Shown here: piece after piece, positions 11,729 through 25,591 of the stretch
How the letters are laid out: each line of letters starts with the position of its first letter
Position numbering within the stretch: position 1 is the first letter of the stretch
Assembly (NCBI GenBank): GCA_034359265.1
Contig: CP136890.1
Coordinates: 94,451,501-94,515,500 of the forward strand
DNA from: Canna indica
Taxonomy: Eukaryota; Streptophyta; Magnoliopsida; Zingiberales; Cannaceae
Direction: 5' to 3'
Length of the DNA: 64,000 nt
Program-made: the position numbers and the translations under genes
Notes under the pieces: generated by a model
Databases searched by the model: none
What the model was told of the DNA's origin: nothing
Seen by the model: the letters and a program-made list of their open reading frames with translations, nothing else

Positions 11729-14700
11729 CTGCATTCAACTATATATTTAAGATTTTTTTTCTATCGTATTTCTTTTCTCACCAAAAGATCTATACAACAC
11801 TGTACAGCTACATGCAAATTAAGTAGTTTCTGTCCTTGATAAATATCGATTGGACCCTCATAATTACCAGAAAAATACAAATCCGAGCACTTGTGCTACT
11901 TGCATCATTATCATCAGTGTTATTTGAATGGAACTTTAACTGTCCATCTTCTTCAATGTATTTGAATATAAATCTTGATTGTTGCTTTTGTTTTATATAA
12001 TAATTCAACTGTCTATGGCTGATGTAATGATCTTCCTACTTTGGTGATCACTTTAACCCAAAAATGTTAGAACATTTATTCATTTGAAGATGATGTATAC
12101 ATACTCAGGCAAGTGCACATCTTCACACATCTGGAAGTGATGTGTGTACATCTGGAACATTTATTCATTTGAAGAGATGGTGCGGGTGATGGTAAAGCTC
12201 AAGATAATACGGCTAATCAAGTTCCACAACCTGCTCTCAGCGATGTGGTTGGTGGGGTGACTGGCAAGAGAAGGGATTAATCTGCATTCTCCTATTAGCG
12301 TGCCTCTTTTTTCTTTTTTTTCTCTTTGAGACATTTCAGCTCGGTCATGGGTTCTATGTCGATTATCATGTAGATTATATCTTGTTTTATCTGTCGAGCT
12401 TGATGGATCAACCCAGTCCATATGCCTACTTAAGTCATGGTTGTCTTTCAGCATTGCACATTACAAATGGTGTAATCGTTTAGGGGCAGTTTTAATAAAA
12501 AGAAGAAAAAAAACATTTTGAATGACAAGAAATAATAAGAAATTAATCAATTGCCATGTGTTTGTATATTTCTCGTATGTCCACTCATAATGAAAGTATA
12601 AACCAATTTGGATTAATTTGAAAGCTATAGTGAGTATTGACTTTTGTGCTCAGAATAATTGTGTAAGGCTTATATGCAATTTTGAATGACATATTTGTAA
12701 ATTCACTGATGTCTCAAGTCTGCTCCTTCGCACGTGTGCAGGGATCGAATGAGTTAAGTGGGAATGAGAAGGTGACGAAGAGCCTTACCAAAGTTGAATA
12801 ATGAATATGAAAGTTGTACATTTTCACATTTTAGATCCAATGGAAATGTCGATCAGAGGTCATTTGACAAGAATTTAATGTTTTCTAGTATTACAAAACA
12901 ATTAGAGTTATTAGGTTAATTATTAAATGATTAATTATAATTAGATTAAATTAGAGTATAATTTAGAAATAAATGATGTTAGATTGGGCTTGCAAATTGA
13001 TTTCCTTGTAGTTGATGAGTTATCATTAGTGAAATGACATTTATCCTTTTTGCTTCCTTGGCTTCTAAATTCTATTGAGTTCATATTACATGTTATTATT
13101 GGACATATCTATAGTGATTAGTTCTTATTTAATTAATTGAATGAGTTGATAATTTATTATGATTTTTCTTATTGATCAGGCCGCATGATACGATGAATTA
13201 GTATTATTATTAATGACATTGTGATATTTAGTTATGCATTGAATAAAGGATATATGCACATCTAGTTAAGATAATGCATGAATCTACCGTGTCTCCGTGC
13301 CAAATTATGGGGCTTCGTCATGTGGTCATTATTGTTGGGCATGTTAGTTAGTGTTAACACCACTAGTAGTCCTTTGGATACATTCATGTGTGAATATGGG
13401 AGCATCGAACACAATGGTCAGAGGCTATTCTCATGTCTCTTGCTAGAGCAAGCTTCAAGTGTCAATCTCAAAGTGTGAGAGTGCTAAGGGAAACTCAACT
13501 GTGCTCTTGATTAGATCTATAATTCATGTACGAGTAGGAGTATATATATCAATCGTCCACTTAATTCGAAATGTTAGATGTCATATATCTATGAATATGG
13601 GAACTTGATAAATGATTATTTCATGGCATCATGATATCATTGCTTTTATTGGTCATATTACAAAATTCGCTCTTGAGGACGAGATCTTGTGATGACTATT
13701 CTTTTAAGTTTTAAGACATCATAGTTTTGGTCTTCTGTATTTCTCTTCCTTTTGCTTTGAATACGATCATATAAGATTGCATTTGTATAGTTTTTTAATG
13801 TTCATATAATATATATGTGTGCATTTGGGCTTTCCTTGATTATTCCACTGGGTTATATTTGTGATATCTTTACGATATATATTGGTATATTTAGTCATGA
13901 TTTTATGTTATATAATCTTCTAGAATTGACGCTAGGCATGGCATAGCATCACTTGATGTAAATAAAAGTGATATTATATAGAAGATTGTGCATTTTGATA
14001 TCCTTATTGGGATAACTATCCTGTATATCTTCAGTTAACAGTGAGATCATAACGTGATCTTGTGATCTGTTTATATATCTTTCATTATTAATGAACATGG
14101 TAAGAACTGATTATATCTCACCATATATTGTGGCCTCTTTATTAGTTGGGGATATACATATGTAAAATGTACAACATAACTTCTTCTAGGAATGACAATG
14201 AGAGAGTTATTCTTCGATCCTAAGTTGAAGATGGGTCCAAACAAAGGTAAAGAATAAATTTCGCAAGAAGAATAACGTAGAGATTTCAAGGAAAAGGGAT
14301 GTAAACCATTATAAAATGTTCTGAAATAGGTTGTTAACTTAAAGACATATACCTCGAGAAACAGGTGAATTAGTGAGACCTTTTCAAAAAACAAAAAGAA
14401 GAAGAGGAACAAGAATCATCTTTGATAGGCCACACTGAAGCATCATTTCCTTTTGATTGTTGACATGGATTCATTTGCCAACATGAATCCAAATCTACTG
14501 GAATGGAAATCATATATGATTAACTATGAAAAATTACATTAATAGATGATTTAAAAATAATGTTTACTGGGTAAAATGAACAGCTAAAATATCCAATTTG
14601 TTACGGACAAAAAAATATAAACCAATGTCTTAAAATTTCACATCTACAAATACGAGAAAGTACCTCCAACATATGACCTTCCATCAATTGCATAGATCTC

Positions 14701-14882
14701 CCTCTTCTGAACCATAAATGCCCAAATTAATCAGTGAAATAACATTATTTCACTCGACTCCTTCAGAAGGGAGCACAGCAATTTTAGCACTCAACTCCTT
14801 CAAACTGCTTTAAAAAAGAAACAGGAGCAGCATACCAAAACTTATCGTATCTTCCTAATACCTCAGTTTGCATTATAATGAA
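11729..14882. other. Convergent intergenic region between AAE19 and CSLD
   Basis: This holds the 3' ends of two genes transcribed toward each other. No coding exon is recognised and composition is AT-rich. The one clear structure is a 21-bp direct repeat at 12070-12090 and 12155-12175. No reliable polyadenylation site was chosen. Confidence 0.6.
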
Positions 14883-17800
14883 TCAAGGGAATGTGAAGGA
14901 ACCGCCAATCTGTGAACCATTACCAGATGGGGGATTGATTGCTACCCAAAGCAGTGATATAGTGATAGATATGAGCCCAGACCACACAAAAACAATGGTT
15001 GGTGTGCGTCCTCTCCGTCCCATCAAACCTTTTGCAAATGGGTATAAATGTGCCAACACCCAAAAGCTGAAGAAAACTCCACCAATTAACTTGCTCCATT
15101 GTGGTATGGTACTATATATAGTGCGGCTAAATCCCACTGCTATAGCTATCAAATTCACCATCATGATAGTTATGGGTGGTATCATCAATGAGGTCCACTT
15201 CACTATGTAGAGATCAGCAAACTCATCATCTTCATCATCACCTGCAGATTTTGAAGTGAGGGTGAATGAGATCTCAATCCCAGCAATCACCTTCAGCAAC
15301 CCCTGGAGCACAGCAGCAAGATGAGCACTAGTTCCTCCTATCAGCCAAAACTGCTCATTTCGCCACCATTCTTCGAGTTCAATACCAGACCACTTGATCT
15401 CAAGAATTGCCAGCAGACAAAGTGATATTGAGATGATGAGAAGGTAAGTGAGGAAGGTGACATTGAGGGTCTGCACAATGAACTGCCCCGTGAAGAGAGA
15501 AAGCGCAGGTAAGAAGCAATAGACAATGAGGAAGAAGGAGGTAAATGGATAGATCCCGACATTGAGGTATGCAATCCTCTGAAGAATCTTCATTCTTGGA
15601 CTTGCAAGCAATGCATTGTTACGGGAAAAGAAGATCTCAACAGAGCCTGTAGCCCACCTAAGCACTTGGTGGAGTCGATCAGTTAGGTTAATTGGAGCTG
15701 TCCCACGGAAGGCGTCAGGCTTGGTTACACAATAGACAGATCTCCACCCTCTGTTGTGCATCCTGTAGCCAGTAACAACATCTTCAGTTACTGACCCATA
15801 TATCCAACCAACACGTTGACCCCATTCAGTCTTGTCTTCGTACCAGCATGAAATAACACTGATTGCTTCAGCTACGGTGGATGCATCAAGAAGGTCACGA
15901 GGAGCAGTGAGAGCACCAGGTGGCCGGCCATTCTTTATAGAAGGATGATCGGCAAGTGGTCGGCCTTGGAACTCAGCAACAGGAATGGAATCCATGAGGT
16001 AGGTTGAGTTTCCAAATTTCTTAGGGAATGTGGACATGGCCATCTCATCATCCTCAGAGTCTCCCATGCGAAGAGCCCGTGTCTCCTCAGATGCCACAGC
16101 TGAATGGGACTTGTGCTTTTGAGGGAAACAACAACTGCAGCAGTCCCCATGGCGTTCTTTAGATCGAGGAGGATCAAAGCCATACAGAGCAATCCGTCGA
16201 AAGAGACAACCCGTACCAACATAAACCGGTCCCTGAAGGCCATCAAGGGCTCGCATATTGACATCAAAAAAGACTGTATTGTTGTTTGCATAACGGTCAG
16301 AGGGATCAATGCCTTCAAAACGCTGAGGAAACTGGACATAGCAGAGGCGGTCACCTCCACGATCCATCATGAAGCACATACCCTCCCTGATAGCCTGTGA
16401 ATTATACACATAGTGATCACAGTCTAGGTTGAGAATAAAAGGACCATTTGACATAATTGCAGAGGCACGGACAAGAGCGTTCATGGCCCCAGCCTTCTTG
16501 TTGTGGTCATAGCCCGGGCGCTTCTCCCGGGAGACATAGACTAACATTGGCAGACGAATATCTATATCAGTGAAATCAAGAGGCTTTCCCTCCTCATTAT
16601 TCCCAAATAATGGTTCATGGCTTGGAGGCTTCAACATAACCTGCAACAAAAACAGACTTTTATTTTGGTGCTTAAATTTCTAGTTTCTGACTTTGGGACT
16701 GTTTTCTTGTGATCTACAAGAATAATATAATTACTAATAATTCAGTCAAATATTCAAGCTCTCCTCATAAAATAGTAGCAATAAACTCAGAATTACAAGC
16801 AGTAGCATATTCAGGACGTCAATGCAGTAGTGGGAAACAGTAAAAAAACTAATTTTGTTGTTGTGATGCTTAGTGATTATTGTAATTTTACTGCCTGCTG
16901 AACCTTAAGAGCTAACAGAAAACTGAATCTAAAGCCCAAGGTACCACAACACTGAATGAACAATAAAAGATAAACTTGTTTGAGGAAAACTAGTACAATG
17001 AAAAAGCATACCTGAATTATTCCAGCATGGTCACCGCGAGTATGCTCCGATGAGGAGTTCATCCAAGTCCCCGGCCAGTGAGTGCCGTCAGCCATCCATG
17101 TAGCTTTAGGTATCTTCACAGTTTCTACTGGTTCATCACCAGAAACCTCCCTTTGCCGTTTCATTGCCTTGATTTCCTCGCGTGCATGGTATGCATCAGA
17201 TCGCCGTCGGATTGAATCAGGAAGCCCATTGATTCGAACCTTGAATTCATCATATTCTCTCTTTACCCGTCTACGATCCTTGACAAAGTCAGGTCGGACC
17301 TTGTTCTTGTAGGGATCCTTCTTCAAACTAAAATAAGTTTCTGGGTTTCTAGGCTCAATACCATGCTTACGACAGAAAGGAACCCAGATATTTGCAAAGC
17401 TAGCAGCTTCAGCCATTGCTTCAAAAGTCAGGAGGGAACCACCATCATCTGAAACATAACATGCTAGTTTCTCAACAGGGTACTCAGCTGCCAGGATGGA
17501 GAGTATGGTATTTGCAGTTACAAGTGGAGGTTCTTTCTCAGGGTCAGCTGTAGAAACAAAGACATCAATGCCTGGAAGATCAGACTTCCCACTTGGATTG
17601 CTAACTGTAGGAGTCTCAAACTTTTCCTTTAAAACATTGAGGTCAGTGGCACGGTTTACTGGGCAAAGTTTTGGGAGCTGATCCAATAACCACGAGAATG
17701 CAAACCACAGCTCACAGACGACAGACATCCCCCACAACCAGACTGCATCTTCATTTTTGTGCCTGACTCTCCATGCAAGAAAAAGACCAAGAAAAGCCAT

Positions 17801-19367
17801 GCGGATGAATATGAGGAGCCTGTACACCAGAAAGTACTAAATCACTGTTTCCCTCATACACAATAAAATTCATTCTCAAATACAAGGAGCTAGAAATTTA
17901 AAAAATGAGACACAAATAGAAGTATGAATGATATTACAAAAAATTGTTTCCACTTGAAGGATACAGAGGAACTCATATTCAAAAGATTCATCAATAAAGA
18001 GTAACGTCACCGATACAGACAGGTTTAGCACAGCAACCCCGTCCCAATTTTAAAGCTGACTAAGCTAGAAGATCCAGCATACTGGTTAAGCTCTTTCAAA
18101 AGCATAAAATTCCTGCTTTGCAACCTAGTACTATTAGCACAAGAATTAGATGTCTGTCCTTCTCACTTATAGATAAGGCTTGACATGTAACAACTTGTAA
18201 ATTTTCAATTGTTTTGGCAGAGATAATAATGTCTTTGTAAGAATTATCAAATACTTCTCCTAGGCATAATCCTATAAAGATGCTTTAACTACAAAATGTG
18301 CCAAAGGCAATTTACTATGTGATAATTGTAAACTATGATACATAAATTAGATGGCTAAGTTCATAACATCTAGTCCAGCTGACCAATATAGAGCAATTTG
18401 AAGTCATGCAGACATCAAGTCAAAGGGACCAATAAGAATGGATTATCATATGAAAATAACAAAACCAATGTCGTAATTACCTATATGGACTCAATATTGC
18501 AGCAGGTATCTTCAGTTTTCGAGTGAGTGGCCTCCAAGGTTTGTGAGTCAGCTCTGTAGGATGTGCATTATCTCCATCAAGACCATCATCGTTATTTTCT
18601 GTAGGCCAGATTGCATTACCATAACCATAGGTCCCCTTTGTCTCAAAGAGCCAACGATTGTGATCCCAATCGCTTGTCTGACTCCTGTTCATTTTCTGTG
18701 ATCTCATTATTGAAAGCCTCCTTTCCATCTTAGACATTCCATGAGGAGCCGGCAAGGGAAGTGGTTGCCCACCTGTAGCATTGTTGACTACCTCCTCCAA
18801 TTCAGTAGATTTATATGGTTCTTTGCACCCAGGACAGACCCCACCACCAACTTTCGCCGCATCTGTAAAGCACTCAGCACAGATTTTGAAGTCACATTCA
18901 CAAGGAAGGATATCAACCCCACGCTCATCACTCATGACCTTAGCATCGCATCCTGTCATTGCACAAGAAGAGCCTTTGGCACCAGCCATCTGAGGATGAC
19001 TGGCCTCAGAATCAATCACCTTGTCCATCAGATGGGCACGAGTAACACTATTGCATCCGCCAGTGAACAGTGAGTTTGAAACATATTGTTCCTCAACCTT
19101 TGCAGAGATAACAGGATCCATAGGTTGATTGTCAGGAGTTGGCGGAATATGGACATGATAGTTCATGTATTCCTTGTCAAAATCACGGCTTCCAAAATCG
19201 CTGTCAAGATCATCCCTGGAGTAGCTAACATATCGGCCTGATGGAGTTCGTCGTGCAAAGGTGACAGTGGGCGGTGCATTCGGCTGTCTACCGTCGCCCT
19301 GCTGTGGATCGGTTGAAGAAGCTACCCTGACAGATCGACTGGCCCTGAGAAAATTATTAGAAGACAT
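14883..19367 (-). CDS. CSLD: Cellulose synthase-like protein D (CSLD2/CSLD3 type)
   Basis: Complete three-exon gene: 19367-18481, 17819-17012, 16640-14883; phases agree and give 1150 residues, the usual CSLD length. CSLD proteins are processive GT2 beta-glycosyltransferases of the endomembrane and tip-growth membrane (root hairs, pollen tubes). The N-terminus has [21 protein letters not shown] and a RING-like zinc finger (Cys135, 140, 156, 158, 163, 166, 178, 181). Catalytic signatures follow in order: DDGG at 420-423, DCD at 638-640, TED at 850-852 and QVLRW at 890-894, then C-terminal membrane helices and the ending GGSFTFP. Exon 1 ends at SPYR and exon 2 at GIIQ, as I recall for Arabidopsis CSLD genes. 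Sequence is closest to the CSLD2/3 clade and unlike CSLD5. The ATG at 19365-19367 begins [10 protein letters not shown]. No lesion seen. Exact paralog number cannot be set from sequence alone. Confidence 0.97.
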
Positions 19368-19414
19368 ATCTCTTTGCTAACTTGTATATATATCCCCCCA
19401 ACTGAATCCAGAAC

Positions 19415-19752
19415 CTGAAAAAAAACAGATGATGCCCTGTAAAATTAGCGGGAAAAATCAAAATTCTTACAGAGCAAGAACGGAATTGCTTGGAGAAATG
19501 AAGAGCATCTTTAAAAATCCAATCTTTTCTCGATGAATATAAAAGCTAAGGCATTTAGTAGGGGGTCGTCATTGAAAGATCGATCAGTTCTTTTGTAGTG
19601 CAAAAAGATCAAGTTCATCACCCAGAGAAACAAAGGATTTCAAAGGAGATCGAAAAAAATGCAGAAGAACAAAAAGCATCCCGCCGAATGATCGGACTAT
19701 ATCCAAGTCCAAAACATTTCAAAAGAAGGTAAGCAAGCATCAGATCGCCTAC
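19415..19752 (-). other. Predicted intron in the CSLD 5' untranslated region
   Basis: On the minus strand a GAG|GTAGGC donor lies at 19753/19752. A pyrimidine-rich tract ending TTTTCAG gives an acceptor at 19415/19414, about 47 bp upstream of the CSLD ATG. This would remove 338 bp of leader. Inference from splice signals only. Confidence 0.55.
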
Positions 19753-20098
19753 CTCAGTGTCCCATGACAGGGGGGGGGAGGGGGGACACACACAATGGTC
19801 CTTCTCCGAGCGAGGGGAGCTCAACCGAGTTCTAATACAAGAGGCGATCAAATATTATCCCGATTTGTCACAGATCTCGACCGATTCTCCACCAGAACAC
19901 CACTGCTGAACAGTTCAGTCGCCTATCTTTTTCTCGGCAAAGAACTGGAAAAGGACAAGGCGACGAGGTCAAAAGGCGAAGCAAGGATGGAGTGCGTTGG
20001 CGGGAGGGACTTCACCGGCAAGAGAAGGGACTCTCTTTGCTGTCTCGCCGGATCGTTCGCCGTAATGTTCACCGTCTCGGAGTAGGGTTTTGCACTGC

Positions 20099-20101
<3 letters not shown>

Positions 20102-20136
<35 letters not shown>

Positions 20137-20145
20137 GAGAGAGAG
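20102..20145. repeat. (GA)n tract upstream of CSLD
   Basis: About 44 bp of GA repeat, interrupted once by a T, lies roughly 735 bp upstream of the CSLD start codon, so it reads (CT)n on the CSLD sense strand. Such tracts are common in plant leaders and core promoters and are bound by BPC (GAGA-binding) proteins. Confidence 0.85.
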
Positions 20146-21145
20146 TTGCGAAAGGAGCGGCCTCTTTCGAGTGAAAAGGGTAACTTAAATTAAGGAACGT
20201 TTCCCTGTAGAAAGCGACGAGGAAGGCAAGCAGAACGAGCCCACTATATCGGTTTCGCTGTCTGTCGCCAACACGCAACACCGTGTACGCGCAAGGAAGC
20301 CACGGACAACTGGAAAAGTTGGCCGGAAGAAGAAACCCCATGTGTATATGTCACGCCTTTATTCCACCTGCGGTATTTTATGCGCTGAGTTGGGAAGGTG
20401 TTAAACGTCGCATTAAAGGGAACAATAACATCATTATCCGTATCACGTCCTCGTAGGAAAAGCGCGTGGGATAGCATTCCTGCGGCAGGGATCGCATGTT
20501 CACATGATAACATCTCTACATCATTTGTGAAACGTGGCAAACAGGTGTAAACTTCCTAAAATAAGACCAGCAAAAGCAACAATGCCACGTAGGGTAAGAA
20601 TACAAAAGCATGGCCAGGCTCGGACAGCAGACCATCACGCGGTGAACGACGGTGGGGGCGCGATTGGTGGGCTGGAGATTAGCTGTACGCAATCCACATG
20701 CGAACAAAACTGTTTGAACTCTGTACTGTTAATTATAAAAGGATTTTTTTCTCTCTTAAGAATATAGAAATTTTGCTTGATCGCAAAATCTTGTCTAATT
20801 CTCTATAATTAATTGTTTCTATGCCTTACTTTACTCGGCAATTTATTTCAGAAGATGTCCTCAATTTTCTTGGCTCGTCGTAGTTGAATATTCTCAATAG
20901 AAGAATATATATCTGCGTTACACGGAAGGCTCAGTATCAATGGCGTGTTTTGGTGACGATTAGAGACGGTCAGAGTCCTTCATCCATCAGTCAAAGGATG
21001 CGACCTTTTTGCTTTTCTTTAGCTGCAAATTAACAATTGCCGAATATATCGCAATATTTGTGCGTAACGGTTTGGTATTGCTACGTTTAATATCATCGTG
21101 AGTTCGTGACGATGATTCTTTTTTGGATCAACAAACTTCTCTTGG

Positions 21146-21635
21146 TAGGGGTGAGCGAGTTCCCCTATCATATTTTTCGTGGTACCCTACATCTATCCTT
21201 CATCTATCATGTAAGGACTATTCCTAGATTTTGAACCGAGATATTATCCGATTGGGATTAGAATCGAACCCTATCAAGAATTTATAGTATAATATAAGTT
21301 CTGGATATTATATTAAAATTTATTCATTTACAAATTCCAATATAAATTTTAAGTATCTTATTGAAACTCATTCTTTTTATATATTTTAAAATACCACATC
21401 TGGTACCTTGTTGGAACATGTTCATTTATAAATTTCAAAATACAATATCCAAATACTAGTTTCGATTTTGGATACCCGGTATGTTAGACTCGGAACCGAA
21501 CTGATTTTAATCGATTCTTTAATTCTTTTGTCCCATACTCTATCTAAATTTTAATTCGAATCTACCCAAAATATATCTGATCGGGTAGGTTCCAACTAGT
21601 TTCGGATCTAGCTGCAGGTACCCACTACACCCCTA
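21146..21635. mobile_element. hAT-like non-autonomous repeat, copy 1
   Basis: Ends are TAGGGGTGAGCGAG and the inverted CACCCCTA, the TAGGGGTG-type termini common among plant hAT MITEs. The flanking 8-mers agree only partly. The interior is AT-rich with words such as AACATGTTC and GGTACC shared with the neighbouring copies. No coding capacity. Confidence 0.5.
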
Positions 21636-21651
21636 TCCCTGGCAATTAGAA

Positions 21652-22186
21652 GTGTGCATGGGTACCAGTTATATCCGAAAAATGATTGATTACTCGATCG
21701 GGTAGATTCCGGATATATCTAAAATAAATTCGAGTATGGTCCGAGATAAAAAAAATTAGGGATCAATTAAAATCAATTTTGGTTCCGTATTCAACACATC
21801 AGGTACCAAAAACCGTTACTAGTATCTGTATTTGTACCCAAAAACCTATACATGAATATGTTCAAGTTACAACAAAATATCATGAACATTCACCCTGAAA
21901 CCTATAAATGAGCATGTTCCAACAGGATATTATGAACCTGTACCTAGGAACATGTAAATGAATAAATTCTAATATCGTACCCGAAACTTGTACTCTGAAA
22001 TATATAAATTAACATGTTTCAATGGGATATCTAGAACTTGTACTACACCACAAGTTTCGGATAGAGTTCGAGTTCAAATCCTAACAAAGTAGATTATGAT
22101 GCCAAAATTTAGAAATTAGTTATATATAAAATAGAATTTGAGTATCATAAAAAATATAATATATTCGAACACGCTCATTTCTATTG
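21652..22186. repeat. Related hAT-like repeat with internal tandem phrases
   Basis: This segment begins AGTGTGCATGGGTACC and contains several degenerate copies of a roughly 50-bp phrase (CCTGTAAATGAACATGTTC followed by a GGATAT/GGTAC word). The same phrases recur at 21300-21480 and 31150-31330. Boundaries are approximate and target duplications were not confirmed. Confidence 0.45.
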
Positions 22187-25033
22187 GCCATGCTTCACCA
22201 GAGCAACTCAACAAGAATATATCGTCGTTAAAATGGTAACGGTCCAGTCATACTTATTTATAACGGATCGTAATTGAACGTGCTAAAACGGGTTCACCCA
22301 GGGACACGATATGGAACAAGTGTGTGGCCCACCTCACATGACCCAATCACATTGCCGGCACACCCCCCTCAAAGAATACGTTTTTAGAGACACATTACTG
22401 GACTGGATCAACGGTTCGATTGATTACATCATATTTATCCTTTTATTTTTACTTTATTTAAAAAAAAGGGGGAGCGTGAGGGGTATCGGCGTAATTTACG
22501 AGAAACGAAGGCCGGTGCTAGGCACGTGCGAATGGCGTGCGGTGGCCCACCGCCACTTCGGTCAGCACATGCGCACCGCAGGTGCAACAAGCGGCGCAAA
22601 TGGAGGAGCACATGCTTCTTCTTCTTCCTCCAAATCATCTCTCTTTCTTTCCTTTTTATTAAAAAGAACACATTGATTCTGTCTCAATGTCCTCGTTACA
22701 TTTTATATTTACTTATTTTTTGCTTTAAGCAATACTTTCTCCTGTTTCAGACGCAACAACTATTGACGAAAATAAATAAACAAATAAAGAAAACACCGAC
22801 ACGGGAAGGAAGGCGTGTGCTTGAATTGTTTAAGACTAATTGTTCTTCCAGTGGATCCGATCTCAACCCAATTGCGAATCGATTCGTAGATTCCGGACCT
22901 GACATGGATATAAAATGCGTGGGAGAACACGCACAATATGGTTCCTGTTGATCCAGCCAGAACATGATATCACAATTTTCAATTCGGGCTCGCGGTATAC
23001 TTGTTTGGTTCAGTTAAAATTAGTCGCTCAAATTTTGACCGTATGTTCTCTAAAATTACTTTTAATTTAGAAATTAGGTTAGTTAGGTGATGAATATTTG
23101 GAAAATAAAACATTTGTTTTGCCATTTTTTCTAACCAAACCGAATTAAACTTACTTGCACTGGTTGAAGAAAAGTCAAGAGCACCACCCAAATATTTGAT
23201 TATTTGGTATTCATTTTGGTTAAATGATAATTTAATAATCGGTTTGGTTTTGACTTTTGTGTGTGTAGATGAGACAATGTGGACATCTCATCAGAAGTAG
23301 GCACACACCATGTCACATCGCATGCATCTTCTAAGTTTTTAATTATAAATATTATAAAGTCTTTAACTACTAATAATATAAATATGATTAACTATGTTCA
23401 GATGATTAATTATAATTATATTAATAATTAAGAGCTTTTTCATCAAAGTTTTGAACTACTAATATAAATATGATTAACATCTCATATTAAGTTTTTAAGT
23501 CTACTAATTTCATATACATGATAAATTTAAAAAAAATTATGCAATAAAATATGTATATAATTAGTTATGAACTTCTATCCAAAGTTTCTAACTATTAATA
23601 TAATTATAATTATGTAAATGTATAGAATCGTGGGTAATGGTATATTATAAAAAAATTATGATTTCAATAAATATTATAAAATATGATTTTATCAATGAAA
23701 AATAAAGTTTTTATATATTTTTTAATTCCTCAATAAAATTTGCAACAAACCTAATATTTATAACATCACGAGCCATAATGAAAAAATAAAAAAAGAAAAG
23801 AAAAAACATCACGAGCCATAATTGGGCTGGACACGTGGATAGGTGACCAGATGGTTTCTCCAACTTCGGTACAAATTATATGGGTCGGGTTAAAATGTAT
23901 TCCAAACTACGGCCCAACCCACGTGATAACTTTATCAAATATAATTGGATCTCCGGGTTGGTTGAGTGCTCCGAACCAAAAGTTTGACTCAATCCAACCA
24001 ATATTTTTAGACTTAAATATACTCTAAACCCGGTTCGATGCGTTAATATATAAAAGATGAAACATATAATTTAACTTATATGGGACTCCATAATCACTAT
24101 TAAAAGTCTTCGTTAATTTTTGCAAAAAACAAGTGCCGATAATTAGATTCCGTATTTTTAATAAAATATTTAGTACTATATTTACAACTTAATTTTAAAA
24201 ATCTATATTGTATTGTTGGGTTATAACTGTTATAAAATATTTTGTATTTTTTTTAAAAAATGGAAATTTGAGATCTGAGCTAAAAAATCATAATTGATTT
24301 ATGGTATAAATAAAGGTGGTTGTAATTTATCATCACAATAAATACAAAATGTACGTATACAAAAAAGGCGTCGGTGTTCAAATAACTGAACTCCCCTCCA
24401 ATTTATTGAATATTGGCGCATAAGATATAGGAGCTGCTGGTATTCAATATGTATAAATTTATATGATATTTATATTAATTTTATTTATATTATCAATTTA
24501 TATTAATATATTATACATTATATTTTTATTATACATAAATAGGTTTTTATATTTTATCATATTAATATAATATTTAAAGTATTTAAAATATATTTTTTAT
24601 CAACATGAGACTAAAAATATTTTTCATTTCGCTTATATTTTTGTTAATATTTTAATATTAAAAAAATCCATGAAACTGGCACTAGCTTAGAGCTGGCACC
24701 CGAAAATTGTGAAAACTGGCACCTTACATGCGCTGATTTTCCTGTATTAGTGCCTATCAGTATCAGTTTCAAATTGACGACTAACCTGGGAGCCAATAAA
24801 ATTATGGCCTTCTTTTTAATTTTCTATTGCTGCAAGTGTTTGATAAAAATTGCATGTTTCATGCATCATTAACAAAGGTTTGTTCTGATTCGCACCTTAC
24901 AGGGTGTGAGTCGATGCCCAACATAGAATTAATCCAAATCATACATGCTACATAATACTAGTGAATGATGCATGAATTTCATGGACATATCGGTTTAATC
25001 TAAACTAATCAATGAATTAACAAAGAATAAATT

Positions 25034-25591
25034 AGGTGTGAGCGAGTCCGAGTATCCTATAATTTTTATGATATCCAAACCATATCTTATATAGAACCGG
25101 TTCTTATATTTTGGACCCGGATCCTACCTTGTTGGAACCTAGAATCAGACCCTACCCGGAATCATCGATTTCGGTTTCGGTTTCGGGTACCCTATTGGAT
25201 CACCTATTTAATTTTATTAGTGTGAATAAAAAATAATAAATTAATGAATGAAAGGATTTGTTAATGTTCACTATAATTTCTATTATTATTTTGTGGCAGA
25301 AATAGTAATATATGTAGTGTAACCAATAAATTATATTAAGAAATTACAAATAGGCTTCTAATTAAATATATATATTATCTAATATATCGGATTCAAGTTA
25401 AATAATTAAATATATATAACTTGATTCTGATTTCGGGTCCCGACATGTTGGATTCGAAATTGGTTTTAATCGGTTCCTTAATTTATTATCCGGACCCTAT
25501 CCGAATTTAATTTGGGTATATTCGAAACCTATTTGATCAGATCGATTTTAACCGATTCTGGGTCTGTCCAATAGCTGTGCACACCCCTAGA
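25034..25591. mobile_element. hAT-like non-autonomous repeat, copy 3
   Basis: Left end AGGTGTGAGCGAG and right end GTGCACACCCCTAG are imperfect inverted repeats of the same TAGGGGTG type. Possible 8-bp duplications (AATAAATT and AACAAATT) differ at one base. The interior resembles the copies at 21.1 and 31.0 kb. No coding capacity. Confidence 0.5.

Noticed and set aside
14878..15210. Plus-strand open frame overlapping the CSLD 3' end
   Set aside because: Antisense shadow of CSLD exon 3, which has the catalytic and membrane motifs on the minus strand.
22311..22951. Open frames between CSLD and KANADI
   Set aside because: No domain, no splice partners and biased composition; not supported as a gene.
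22940..22970. Possible fragment of the 18S rRNA 5' end
   Set aside because: Only about 20 of 30 bases agree around TTGATCC-GCCAG and nothing downstream matches.
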